Origin: Brasilonema sennae CENA114
GTDB lineage: Bacteria; Cyanobacteriota; Cyanobacteriia; Cyanobacteriales; Nostocaceae
Assembly (NCBI RefSeq): GCF_006968745.1
Contig: NZ_CP030118.1
Location: 6,282,284-6,346,283, forward strand
Reading direction: 5' to 3'
DNA: 64,000 nucleotides
How positions within the stretch are numbered: position 1 is the first letter of the stretch; every line of letters begins with the position of its first letter. This document shows, piece after piece, positions 17,601 to 26,579 of the stretch. A program made the translations under genes and the position numbers. The notes below the pieces were generated by a model. It did not search any database. It was not told the DNA's origin and saw only the letters and a program-made list of their open reading frames with translations.

Positions 17601-20600
17601 TGGGTGATACGAGAGCGATCGCTCTGGTTGCAGTTCTTCGACCAGTTTTTCAAAGGGCAAGTCTTGGTGGGCGTAGGCACTCAAAGCGATTTCGCGCACC
17701 CTTTGTAATAGTTCCTGAAAACTGGGCTTGCCCGACAAATCAGTACGTAGTACAAGGGTATTGGCAAAAAATCCAATTAAGTCTTCAATTTCCGCTAAAT
17801 TTCGACCAGCAATGGGAGAACCAACAACGATGTCTTCTTGTCTGCTATAGCGGTACAGCTGGATCTGGAATGCTGCCAACAATGTCATGAACAAAGTCAC
17901 ACCCTCTTGTCGTGACAGTGCATGCAGCTGTACACCCAAGCTTTGAGGTAGTACGAAGGATTGTTTTGCACCCCGGTAAGTCTGAATTGGTGGTCTTGGT
18001 TTATCCGTGGGCAATTCCAGTACTGGGGTAGCACTTGCTAGCTGCTGTTTCCAATAGTTGAGTTGCTTTTCTAGCACCTCACCAGAGAGCCATTGGCGTT
18101 GCCAAACAGCAAAATCAGCATATTGAATCGGCAATTGTGGCAGCGGATTGGGCTTTGCGTTTAAGAACGCTTCGTAGAGAGTTGTCAACTGCTCAAATAA
18201 AATGCTCATCGACCAACCATCAGAGGCGATGTGGTGCATAACCAACAGCAAGATGTTTTCTTGTGGGGATAGTTGCAGCAAACTCCCGCGTAGCATTAAA
18301 TCTGATGTTAGGTTAAAGGGGCGTTGCGCTTCATCTTGTACCAGACGTTCTACAACGGTTGTGCGTTCTGTTTCCGGACAATCTTTCAGGTCAATCACAA
18401 CCAGTTCTACTGATCTCGGTTGGCAAATGACCTGCACAGGGTTACCATCGGATGCAATGAAGTTGGTTCGTAGTGCTTCGTGGTGGGCGACAATTGCATC
18501 TAAAGTCTGTTGCAGCACCGCCACATTGAGGTCGCCTTGCAACTGCAGTGCCTTAGTAATATGATACGCTGACTTACCCGGCTCTAGTTGTTCCAAAAAC
18601 CATAGTCGCTGTTGCGCAAATGATAAGGGGGCTGGTTCTTGGTTATCCCTTTGAGAAATGGTTTGGTGTTTTCTGGTATCGGTATCCTGATTCTGATTCT
18701 GGGCAATGGCTTGAGCTAAACCTTCAATCGTTGGTGTCTCAAACAGCAACTGTAGCGGAATTTCTGCACAGCAAGCTTGGCGAATTCGAGAAATCACTTG
18801 CATTGCCAGCAGTGAATGCCCGCCCAACTCAAAAAAGTTGTCATAAATACCCACTTGTGAAACACTCAACACTTCTTGCCAGATGCTAGCAATTTGGCGT
18901 TCCAACTCGTTCCTTGGTGCGACTCGCTCAGATGCTTGACCTTGACGACGTTCTGTGGTAAGGAGTTGTTCTCGATCAATTTCACCTGTTGCCAAGAGTG
19001 GCATTTCTTCAAGCTGCACAAAATCGCAAGTGGATGGAGTTCCGAAGCGATCGCGCACCTCTAACTCTTGCAACTTGGCTACAGGGACTGAGGCAGTAAA
19101 ATGGGCAGATAATTTCTGGATACGATAAGATTCTGTCTTAATGTATCGTCGAATCGGACGTTTACTAGCATCAAGTCCCACCAAAAGTTGTGTCTGGTTA
19201 TGATGCAAAAGAGTGAGCAATGATTGCAATCCCTGCTCACTTGTCATGGCATGGTATCCTCGGGCAAGCGTCAAATCTTTCATTTGGTAGTTGCGGCTCA
19301 TGCCCACCTCATCCCACATACTCCAGGCAAAGCAATAGCTGTGCAATGAACTCTGACGCTGGTAGTGAGAAAAGGCATCTACAAAACGGTTAGCAGCCGC
19401 GTAAGCACCTGCACTAAACCCTCCAAAGAAACTGTTCACTGAAGAAAAGCTGATGAAAACACTGTCTGGCTGGTTCTTGATCAGTTGATGCAGTGTCCAT
19501 GTGCCGAAAACCTTGGGACGAAGTGTCGCTGCAAAGCTATCCGGCATTTCCTCAAGTAGCAGGCGTCTTGTGGGAATCCCTGCCAAATGGATAACTCCAT
19601 TTAGCTCGCATTGCCAACTGGCACAACGCTGCTCAACCACCTGCTGCAACTTGGTCAAATCGCAAATATCAACGGCTTCATAAATGACCTCTCCTTCGAG
19701 TTGCTCTAAGGATAGATAAGCTCGAATGCGCTCGGAAACAGCATTTTCTTGTTGCAGATGAGTTTCCCATGTACTTCTTTCCGGCAGGGGAGTTCTACCT
19801 ACCAACAGCAAACGAGCATTATACTGCTTTAAAAGATACTTCGCAATCTCTACACCAACGCCTCCTAGTCCGCCAGATATCAGATACATTCCCCTTGGTT
19901 TGAAGGGAAGTTCTTGCTTTTCTTCCTGGCGCAAGTCCACCTTTTCTAGGTAAGGTACTAGACGCTGCCCATTGCGGTAAGCAACTTCTTGCTCTTTCTG
20001 AATGACTTGGAGTTCTTGAAGAATGTATGCTGCATTGACTTCGCTGTTTTGCACAGGCAGATCGAGATGACGAGTATCCAACGAGGGCAATTCTGCGGAG
20101 ATTGTTTTAACAAGTCCTGGTAGGGGCGATCGCTCGCAAGCAATTTTTTCTTCGTTTGAGGTGGCTTGGCTTAAGCTTGCAATTACCTGCAGCCGCACTG
20201 GCGTCTGCGAACCTTGAACTTGCTCCAATGCCTGAACTAAGAAAAGCAGACTATAAACTCCTCGCTCTTGTGCCTCCTCTAGCGCTTCCAAGCTAGAAAT
20301 TTCTCCAGCATACTGGTCATAAGTCCACAAATGTAAGATTTGTTCAATTGGAAGCTTGTTTGTTGCTATTGAGACAAATTCCAGCAGTTGTCGATAGTGG
20401 TCAGGATTTTCCGGAGCAATGCGATAGCGGTTATCGGCTAGTTTTGCAAAGTCTGTCCCAGCCTCAACGCTTACATAAGACTGGTTGAGTTTACTTAGCT
20501 CGGCGCACAAAACCTCTCCCAAACCCAATGAGTCCAAAAATACCAAAACCAGACCCGTCTGGGGTTTAATGTCTAAAGCAACCGTTTCTTTCCGTCGCCA

Positions 20601-22868
20601 TATTGGGCGGTAAAACCAGTCTGGCAGAGTCTTGTCATTTTCAAGCAAAATATCAACTCGCTTGAGTATAGAATCAAACTCACCAGCTTCAAAGCTCTTT
20701 TTGAGTTGCGCGTGCTGAATTTTGCCGATTGATGTCTTAGGTATGACCTCTTTCTCAACTGGAATCAAATAAGCAGGTCTTATTCCTATCTTGCTGACAA
20801 CCTTCTTACGAATTTCTTTCAGCAGTTCTCCTAATCGGTTATCCTCAGAAATAGAAGTGTGGAAAAAGACAATTAATTCATCAGTATTACTACCAAGTTG
20901 TCGAGTGGCACAGGCTGCTGTGTAAGACACTTCCACTCCTGCAACTGCTTCCACCACCTGTTCAATTTCATGAGAATAGTAATTGACACCGTTGATAATA
21001 ATAATATTTTTTGTCCGCCCTGTAATGGTTAGACGCCCGTTATGCAGAAATCCTAAATCCCCAGTATTAAACCAACCATCCTCAGTGAATACTTCTTGGT
21101 TGAGTGCGGGATTTTGATAATAACCTGAGGTGACAGTAGAGCCTTTGACTTGCAGATAGCCAATTGTTTGCTCGTTGACAACTTCCTGATTGTCGTTCAC
21201 GATGCGAAGGGAAATCCCAGGAATCGGGGAGCCTAATTCTGCAAAGGAAGCATATTGGGGTATTGAGGTGTTTAGCAAATATTCTTCGGAAGAAGTCACA
21301 CCTGAGGAAGTTTCAGCCATACCCCAAGAAGAATGCATCGCATTATCTCTTAGCCCGTGAGGTGAAAGCAGTTCTCGCACCCTTTGTGCTGTCTGAGGGA
21401 CAATAGGCTCAGCCGTATTTAGAAAAGACTTGACTGAGGATAAGTTCCAACGCCCCTGCTCGATTTCAATAGCACGTTCGCTCAGCAAAGCAAAAGCAAA
21501 ATTTGGTGCCCAAGTCGTCGTCACTCGATAACGCTCGATGAGATCCAGCCATTTCAGGATATCTTGCAAAACTATCGCAGTAGGAGCATGGATTTGCTGG
21601 CATCCTAAAAAGATACATCTGATGACACACCGAATCAAGGGACCAGGGTGATCCAGGGGTAGCCAGTTCAACGAGATATCTTGGCTTGTGAGATGATTGA
21701 TTTGGGATGTGCCAGCGACACTGCTTATGATATTACGATGTGTCAGCGTCACTCCCTTGGGCATACCAGTACTACCAGAGGTGAGCAATAATAATGCTAA
21801 ATCATCTGGCTGGCTCTTGTGCCAATTTTGATCTGGCTCGTGCGAGCGCAAGTCCTCGACTGTCTCAACTTGCAAGTTCTCAAGGTTCAACTGATTAGAC
21901 AGCGTGCGAATCTGAGGGGCAATGCTACCATTAGTCAGCACTATCGGTTGATTTAAAACAAGACATGCATGTTGTAGCTTTTTGACATTACTGTCGGATG
22001 GATCGTTGTAGTTAGATGCGATCGTTATGGGTACTGGGACGAAACCTCCCAAAATACATCCCCAGAATGCCAAAATGAAGTCTTGATATCGGTCTAATTG
22101 TAAAATGACTTTGTCTTGAGGCTCAAGACCTAGCTTTCTTAAGCCTCCTAGCAGCCGTTGTGCTTCTTCAAGCAATGCCTCATAAGACTGAATGGTTTCG
22201 GAACCGTCAGGGTGGATGTAGACAATTCCTCGCTCTGATGCTTCAATAGCCGCTGTGAGTAGCACTTGGGAAAGATTCTCTGGAGCATCCGTTGGTAACT
22301 GTAGCGGTTCACCATGACTGATGGCAATAGAGTCTGACTTCTGTGTGCTGGCTTGAGGAACAATTTTGGTGGGGTGAGGTGTGCTGTCATTAGCAACTTT
22401 CCACTCAGGAAGTACATCCAATAGATGCAGCGGCGGGATTTTCTCGTTATCCTCTTGAACCACTACTGCGGCTTGCTCGACTTCGGGGAGCGATCGCACT
22501 TGCTCTTCCCATCGCTCTATTAACTCAGAGTCGATCACTTCCAAATTTACTAAAGCTTGTTCGTCTACCACTCCTTGGTCGGTGAGCGGAAGGCTAGATA
22601 CTTTAACATAATATTTTGGTATTATGGCAGCAGGAAGCACACCTTGCAAGTGGGACTGTAGCTTCTCCAACGAGAATGATCCTCCTGCAACCAGATAGGT
22701 AACTAGTTCTGGTTTGGAAGTTTTTCCTTCCCGAACCAGTACCACACAGTCGTCAATCAGCGGATAGCCCAGCACAGCTGCTTCCACGATTTGCTTATCT
22801 GTGATATTGTCTGGTAGCTCCTTTTTGGCTGTTGAGAGAACGGCAGTCTTGTTGCTGATATCGTTCAT
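14631..22868 (-). CDS. Nonribosomal peptide synthetase, A-KR-PCP-C-A-PCP-TE
   Basis: This 2745-residue assembly line is complete in one gene. Residues 1-165 resemble a stray adenylation C-terminal lid (see findings). An acyl-AMP-ligase/adenylation domain follows at about 190-780 (TSGSTGMPKGVT near 364). A ketoreductase follows at about 790-1230 (SGGLGGVG near 999, VIHLAGI, SFSSVNSFFGG, Tyr in GAYAAANRF). PCP1 has GGHSL near 1351. A condensation domain has HHIASDG near 1548. The second adenylation domain has YTSGSTGKPKG near 2024; its pocket residues read D-I-L-Q-L-G-M-I-W-K, close to cyanobacterial glycine codes. PCP2 has GGHSL near 2411, and a type I thioesterase has GYSLGG near 2554. An A-KR-PCP loading module reduces a 2-oxo acid to a 2-hydroxy acid in aeruginosin-type pathways, so a 2-hydroxyacyl-glycine product is inferred. 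No tailoring genes are adjacent. Confidence 0.93.
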   Translation of the reverse strand: MNDISNKTAVLSTAKKELPDNITDKQIVEAAVLGYPLIDDCVVLVREGKTSKPELVTYLVAGGSFSLEKLQSHLQGVLPAAIIPKYYVKVSSLPLTDQGVVDEQALVNLEVIDSELIERWEEQVRSLPEVEQAAVVVQEDNEKIPPLHLLDVLPEWKVANDSTPHPTKIVPQASTQKSDSIAISHGEPLQLPTDAPENLSQVLLTAAIEASERGIVYIHPDGSETIQSYEALLEEAQRLLGGLRKLGLEPQDKVILQLDRYQDFILAFWGCILGGFVPVPITIASNYNDPSDSNVKKLQHACLVLNQPIVLTNGSIAPQIRTLSNQLNLENLQVETVEDLRSHEPDQNWHKSQPDDLALLLLTSGSTGMPKGVTLTHRNIISSVAGTSQINHLTSQDISLNWLPLDHPGPLIRCVIRCIFLGCQQIHAPTAIVLQDILKWLDLIERYRVTTTWAPNFAFALLSERAIEIEQGRWNLSSVKSFLNTAEPIVPQTAQRVRELLSPHGLRDNAMHSSWGMAETSSGVTSSEEYLLNTSIPQYASFAELGSPIPGISLRIVNDNQEVVNEQTIGYLQVKGSTVTSGYYQNPALNQEVFTEDGWFNTGDLGFLHNGRLTITGRTKNIIIINGVNYYSHEIEQVVEAVAGVEVSYTAACATRQLGSNTDELIVFFHTSISEDNRLGELLKEIRKKVVSKIGIRPAYLIPVEKEVIPKTSIGKIQHAQLKKSFEAGEFDSILKRVDILLENDKTLPDWFYRPIWRRKETVALDIKPQTGLVLVFLDSLGLGEVLCAELSKLNQSYVSVEAGTDFAKLADNRYRIAPENPDHYRQLLEFVSIATNKLPIEQILHLWTYDQYAGEISSLEALEEAQERGVYSLLFLVQALEQVQGSQTPVRLQVIASLSQATSNEEKIACERSPLPGLVKTISAELPSLDTRHLDLPVQNSEVNAAYILQELQVIQKEQEVAYRNGQRLVPYLEKVDLRQEEKQELPFKPRGMYLISGGLGGVGVEIAKYLLKQYNARLLLVGRTPLPERSTWETHLQQENAVSERIRAYLSLEQLEGEVIYEAVDICDLTKLQQVVEQRCASWQCELNGVIHLAGIPTRRLLLEEMPDSFAATLRPKVFGTWTLHQLIKNQPDSVFISFSSVNSFFGGFSAGAYAAANRFVDAFSHYQRQSSLHSYCFAWSMWDEVGMSRNYQMKDLTLARGYHAMTSEQGLQSLLTLLHHNQTQLLVGLDASKRPIRRYIKTESYRIQKLSAHFTASVPVAKLQELEVRDRFGTPSTCDFVQLEEMPLLATGEIDREQLLTTERRQGQASERVAPRNELERQIASIWQEVLSVSQVGIYDNFFELGGHSLLAMQVISRIRQACCAEIPLQLLFETPTIEGLAQAIAQNQNQDTDTRKHQTISQRDNQEPAPLSFAQQRLWFLEQLEPGKSAYHITKALQLQGDLNVAVLQQTLDAIVAHHEALRTNFIASDGNPVQVICQPRSVELVVIDLKDCPETERTTVVERLVQDEAQRPFNLTSDLMLRGSLLQLSPQENILLLVMHHIASDGWSMSILFEQLTTLYEAFLNAKPNPLPQLPIQYADFAVWQRQWLSGEVLEKQLNYWKQQLASATPVLELPTDKPRPPIQTYRGAKQSFVLPQSLGVQLHALSRQEGVTLFMTLLAAFQIQLYRYSRQEDIVVGSPIAGRNLAEIEDLIGFFANTLVLRTDLSGKPSFQELLQRVREIALSAYAHQDLPFEKLVEELQPERSLSYHPIFQVMFVFLNTPKQTLELPELSISSIEVDNFASQFDLTLSMKETEQGLQGLWEYSTDLFEDATITRMSGHFQTLLEAIVANPNGFISEFPLLTAPEQRLLLQWNNTQANYSKQSCIYQLFETQVEKTPDAVAIVFGREQLTYKQLNERANQLAHYLKQLGVKPDVLVGICVERSIEMVLGLLAILKAGGAYVPLDPAYPQERVDSILSDSQVSVLLTDTKKSLAVAVDTTVICLDTDWENIATHSVENPAPSATADNLAYVIYTSGSTGKPKGVQIPHGALVNFLTSMQCEPGLTQADVLLAVTTISFDIAALELYLPLITGARIVLATREVASDGSLLSELIADAGATLMQATPATWRMLLTAEWAGVPGLKILSGGEALSSDLARQLLATGAVVWNMYGPTETTIWSTLLEVKATQLSHATVPIGRPIANTQIYLLDSHMQPVPIGVSGELHIGGDGLARGYLNRPDLTDLKFIPNPFSQTKEARLYKTGDLARYLPDGKIEYIERIDNQVKVRGFRIELGEIEAVLSQHPAILQTVVIAYEAVPGDKRLVAYIVPNQDSVPITSELRLYLRERLPEYMVPFAYLLLEALPLTPNGKVNRRALPAPESVKQELEADFVAPRNELERQIAQIWEEILGIQPVGVTVNFFDLGGHSLLAVRLFAQIEKKFGKKLPLSTLFQSGTVEALAEMLHSEEEKPVGEQVLVTARGDDKSGTLWSSLVPIQPNGSKRPFFCIHPLGGEILCYRPLALHLGSDQPVYGIQPQGLDGKHTPLTRIEDMAAHYIKEIQTIQPNGPYYLGGYSLGGIIAYEMAQQLHSLGEKVRVLAMLDTSRPGTETRLPFVLRVFEHINNIIQEGPTYLQQKLVGWSEWGTYHLRDKYRRLLEKSEILPEGDEHLDVMAANVQAIEQYTFKPYPGQMAVFRTDDKNRDDAVGVKYDPQFGWGEVTGGVDVYHLPGSHLSFLDEPDVQVLAEQLKLCLEKAQAAELTN

Positions 22869-24263
22869 ATTTCATCATCCTTTGTTGCGATTACTTAGTC
22901 AATAGACATTAACGTAGCCACCCGCCTGTTGAACTTTCCTGTATGAAATCTACCAAAGATTTTAGTTGTAAAATTTGTGCCTTGTACCAGTTATAGTGGA
23001 ATCATTTTCTCTTCTGCCCTTCTGTGTTTTGCCAGATGACGGACATTATTATACAAATATTTATTTGTATCTAAAAGCATTTTTTTTGCATGTCTTCCTT
23101 TTAGCGGCAATCGAGGAGACTTTTTTAGTTGTTCAAAAAGATTTGCGCGCGCTCTTTTTTTTCATTTGGGTCTTCTTTAACTTTTTGGGATTTGATGAAC
23201 CTTTATCGACTGTCATATGACACATAGAAAAGCTATTTTCAGGAAAATCATAAATTAACTTATAAAATTTTGTTCATTTTGATTCTCACAATTTTCAAAG
23301 AAATTTTCAGGAATAACTTGGTAATAAAGATTTTCTTGGCACTATGTTTTAGGAGCATCCCAAATGTTCAAGTTTCTGCCCAATACAGTACAAGCATCTT
23401 ACTTGCTATCGTACGTGAGCTTTCCGGCTCGCACTACCTTCACACGCATGGGATGTTCCCTACGTTTTTTCTTTATTGGACATCTGGCTTTCTTTTAGTA
23501 CAGTTTTTGAGCAGTTAGTGATTTGAATGAAATTTCAATGTATATTTAATAACTTCAAGTTAATTCTTGCAATCTTAGGCTTTATCTAATCTGTTACAAG
23601 ACAAAAAATTGTCGTGTGACAAATCAGTATTTTTGTACAATTCTATCTAACATAATAACCCAAGTTGCTAGTTTTAAAAAAAGCATCGGTATAAGTACAA
23701 AATATCCCTTAGCTTTTAGATGGAATCAAAACATAAAGGTGATTTCATTCTTTTCTAATCAACCTGGAAATCCAGTTAGTTACTAATAGCTTAAATCTGT
23801 TCAAACCGAATCTTCTTATGACCTTTTTTGAATTTGAGCCCGAAGGGCGAGTGACTTGAAGTCGGTTTTAAGGTACTTCGGATATTAGACAAAAAAAGAA
23901 ATTTCCGGATGGTTATACGTAGAATGAAATAGCTCTGGCTAAAAACATGGTTTTCATTTTGTCTTAATATACTTTTTACAACTAACTAGCAACAAACCAT
24001 GCTAATACATAATTTTACGATTTGAAAAATAATTTTAGGTTGTTTTCTAGCTTTTTTCATATAATCTTTATCGTTTCTTTAACAAATCTGACTAGATATA
24101 CTAATAATAATTGATATTAATTGATTCTGGGTAATTAGAAATTTTCGGTTCACAGTACATTTACACAGACGTTATCAGACAAAATTCCAATCCAGATTAG
24201 CTACCAAGTCAAGCTATCCAGTTAAATGCTGGCAACTACAGGAACAATCGTAGTACTGCAGTA
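22869..24263. other. 1.4-kb AT-rich region without genes, upstream of the NRPS
   Basis: No convincing coding sequence is seen; two short open frames (22975-23220 and 23270-23518) have low-complexity, Phe/Leu-rich products and no ribosome sites. The region is strongly AT-rich with scattered T tracts and must contain the NRPS promoter, transcribed leftward. TTTTCAGGAA occurs at about 23235 and 23305. Nothing can be assigned as an operator. Confidence 0.6.
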
Positions 24264-25328
24264 CTACGATAAAAGGTTTGAAGAAAGTTCTTCTAACTTC
24301 TGAGTAACCACATCACTGGTGAATAATTCCTCTGCTTTGGCAATACCCTCACGCATATCTGAACAAATCCCACAACGCCAAAGGTAAAATCCTCCATTCC
24401 ACAAAGCTGTTTGCATGAGATCTGAGGGTTTACCATTCAATACCCCCTGTATATCGGCAATTAATTCTTCAGTGGTGCCGAGAGGTTCATTTTTTGTCGT
24501 AAAGCCGTAATCACGAGGGGACAGGTGTAACCGTTCTATTGATATATTGCCTGTCTCATCCAGTTCTGAAGTTCTGGTTATGCCAATGATAGCAGTGCGA
24601 TCGCGTGGTAACTCACAGCTTCCCTCCAACCCTTTTACTGTTGTCAATTGAGTCACTCCTCGCAATGCTAGGGTGTTTTGAAACAATTTTTCTGTGGGAG
24701 GATGGACAAACCCAGCAATAATATGAGCATTTCCTGCATAAGGACACCAAATGAGTTCCATTGTCGCCAAAGGTGGACGCTTGCCAAGCTGATCACGGTA
24801 CTCCCAGATACTATTGGTTAACGGGAAATGCTTAGGAGTATAAACAAAACCAAGTCCAGTTTTCTCAAACACTTGCTGGCTTTTCTCTAGTGATAGTCCA
24901 GTCCAATCAACTCCTAACCGCTGCCAAATCTCTACCAGTGGTACACCGTACTTTGTGGGGAAACAATCTCCACCGTGCATGATCACTGGTTGTCCGCTTG
25001 CTGCTAAAAGCAAAGCCGTTACTGGGCTAATAGGTGCGGTGCGAGTTCTGCCATCATAAGGTATACCTAAAACTATCACTGGTTGTTCCCAGGCGATTGG
25101 TTGCAGTTTTGGTCCTAGTTCATCATAAGCATCTAACATTCCAGCGATTTCTTCAGGCGTAGGACGTTTTATACGATGAGCAATTAAAAATGCGCCAATT
25201 TGTGCTGGTGTCGCTTCTTTGCGCAGCATCATCTTAGTTGCGGTGGCTGCTTCAGCACGAGTTAAGTTATGTCCAGTATGCTCACCACTAGCTATCTTTT
25301 TAAGTAAATCTCTGAATACTGTGCTCAT
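24264..25328 (-). CDS. Anthranilate phosphoribosyltransferase-like protein (TrpD family, atypical)
   Basis: This 354-residue protein has the nucleoside phosphorylase/phosphoribosyltransferase family III fold. The N-terminal helical domain (LLKKIASGEHTGHNLTRAEAATATKMML, AQIGAFLIAHRIKRPTPEEIAGM, read in parts) is typical of TrpD. The alpha/beta domain has HGGD where TrpD has HGN, and ELIWCPYAGNAHI. The glycine-rich GTGGDG loop that binds PRPP pyrophosphate in true TrpD is replaced here by GIPYDGR. It is therefore probably not the tryptophan-pathway enzyme but a TrpD2/YbiB-like paralogue of unknown substrate. A LysR regulator lies 67 bp upstream on the same strand. The start at 25328 fits the alignment with TrpD. 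Confidence 0.8.
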   Translation of the reverse strand: MSTVFRDLLKKIASGEHTGHNLTRAEAATATKMMLRKEATPAQIGAFLIAHRIKRPTPEEIAGMLDAYDELGPKLQPIAWEQPVIVLGIPYDGRTRTAPISPVTALLLAASGQPVIMHGGDCFPTKYGVPLVEIWQRLGVDWTGLSLEKSQQVFEKTGLGFVYTPKHFPLTNSIWEYRDQLGKRPPLATMELIWCPYAGNAHIIAGFVHPPTEKLFQNTLALRGVTQLTTVKGLEGSCELPRDRTAIIGITRTSELDETGNISIERLHLSPRDYGFTTKNEPLGTTEELIADIQGVLNGKPSDLMQTALWNGGFYLWRCGICSDMREGIAKAEELFTSDVVTQKLEELSSNLLS

Positions 25329-25395
25329 GTTTTTGTCCTTTGTCGTTTGTCAAAAGTCAAATGACAAACGACAGATGACTCATGACTTATAACGG

Positions 25396-26352
25396 CTAAC
25401 AAGCCGACTTTGTAAAAGAGTGCAATTGCGGTGGTACATTGTCCCTAACCAACTGCCAAAAATGCTTGATAGGAGGAATTTGAAGACGGTCTTGAGTCGT
25501 CACCATAACAACCTGCCGAGTCAAACTAGAACTATCAGATGAAGAACCATTACTATTACTGTTGCAGGCTAGGGGACGAACTGCAAGGGTAGAGTCAATA
25601 CGTGCTTCAACTAATGCCGACTGTGGTAGCATAGCCACAAGTTCCCCTTGGCGCACGACTCCTCGAAAAGCATCTAGAGTATTGACTTCTAAAGCCGCAT
25701 GCAGTCTAGCTTCTAACCGTTCAAATCTATCTTGTATGAGGCGTTGCATCCCATAACCATCCTTAAACACGACTTGCGGATAACGAGTCAGCTCCAACCA
25801 AGGAATGTGTTCATATTCTGCTAACGGATGGTTTTTTGCAACTAAAACTTCTATTGGTTCATCATACAGCACTTCTACTAGCATTTCTTTGCCAGTGCAT
25901 AAGAAGCGATTATTCATGACGATTGCCAAATCTACGAGTCCATCTTTGAGGACTTTTAAGGCGCGATCACTTCCCAGCGACGTCACCCGCAATTGGACTT
26001 GTGGATAATCATGACAAAATTTTTGCAAAACTGGTGGTAGGTAATAAGCACAGAGTGAGTGAATTGCTGCAACACAAAGTTCTGGCTGCTTTCCTGCCAA
26101 TAAATCAGCGATTTCTTGTGTAGCACTTTGCCACTCTTGGCATATTTTTTGAGCACGAGGTAGCAAGCGTTCACCCGCTAGTGTCAGCTTTGCTTGACTT
26201 GTTCTGTGGAAGAGTTCCAACCCCAAATCTTCTTCTAGTGCCTGAATTTGCCGACTAACAGTCGATTGGGTGACACCGCGTTTTCGTGATGCACCTTGAA
26301 AGCTTCCAGTTTCTGCGATCGCCAGAAAGGCTTGCAACTGCTCTAGTCGCAT
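25396..26352 (-). CDS. LysR-family transcriptional regulator
   Basis: This 318-residue protein has the standard LysR plan. A winged helix-turn-helix occupies residues 1-60 (LEQLQAFLAIAETGSFQGAS, VTQSTVSRQIQALEEDLG), followed by a linker helix and a periplasmic-binding-like effector domain (LCVAAIHSLCAYYLPPVL, LVDLAIVMNN, VLVAKNHPLAEY). A Ser/Asn-rich stretch (SNSNGSSSDSSS) interrupts the C-terminal part. It lies just upstream of the TrpD-like gene in the same direction and is divergent from the AraC gene at 26580. It may control either; the effector is unknown. Confidence 0.93.
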   Translation of the reverse strand: MRLEQLQAFLAIAETGSFQGASRKRGVTQSTVSRQIQALEEDLGLELFHRTSQAKLTLAGERLLPRAQKICQEWQSATQEIADLLAGKQPELCVAAIHSLCAYYLPPVLQKFCHDYPQVQLRVTSLGSDRALKVLKDGLVDLAIVMNNRFLCTGKEMLVEVLYDEPIEVLVAKNHPLAEYEHIPWLELTRYPQVVFKDGYGMQRLIQDRFERLEARLHAALEVNTLDAFRGVVRQGELVAMLPQSALVEARIDSTLAVRPLACNSNSNGSSSDSSSLTRQVVMVTTQDRLQIPPIKHFWQLVRDNVPPQLHSFTKSAC

Positions 26353-26579
26353 CTTGATGTAGCCTGAAGTACACTTATGGCAATATTTAAGTTATCGTAC
26401 TTTCGGGCGCAAATTAGTACTGGTTGTTACCGATGATTTTTGCTGAGGAATTTTTTGACAAGTTTTTTACTCAACGGTTTTTATCCTCATATTATTTGGC
26501 ATCAGCAAAATAAAAGAATATTTCAATAAGAGTCATGAACTGTTAATTTGGCTCTGCTGTCAATTGCTGGGGCATCCCT

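Noticed and set aside
22975..23518. Two frames upstream of the NRPS
   Set aside because: AT-rich, Phe/Leu-rich products without ribosome sites; probably non-coding leader.
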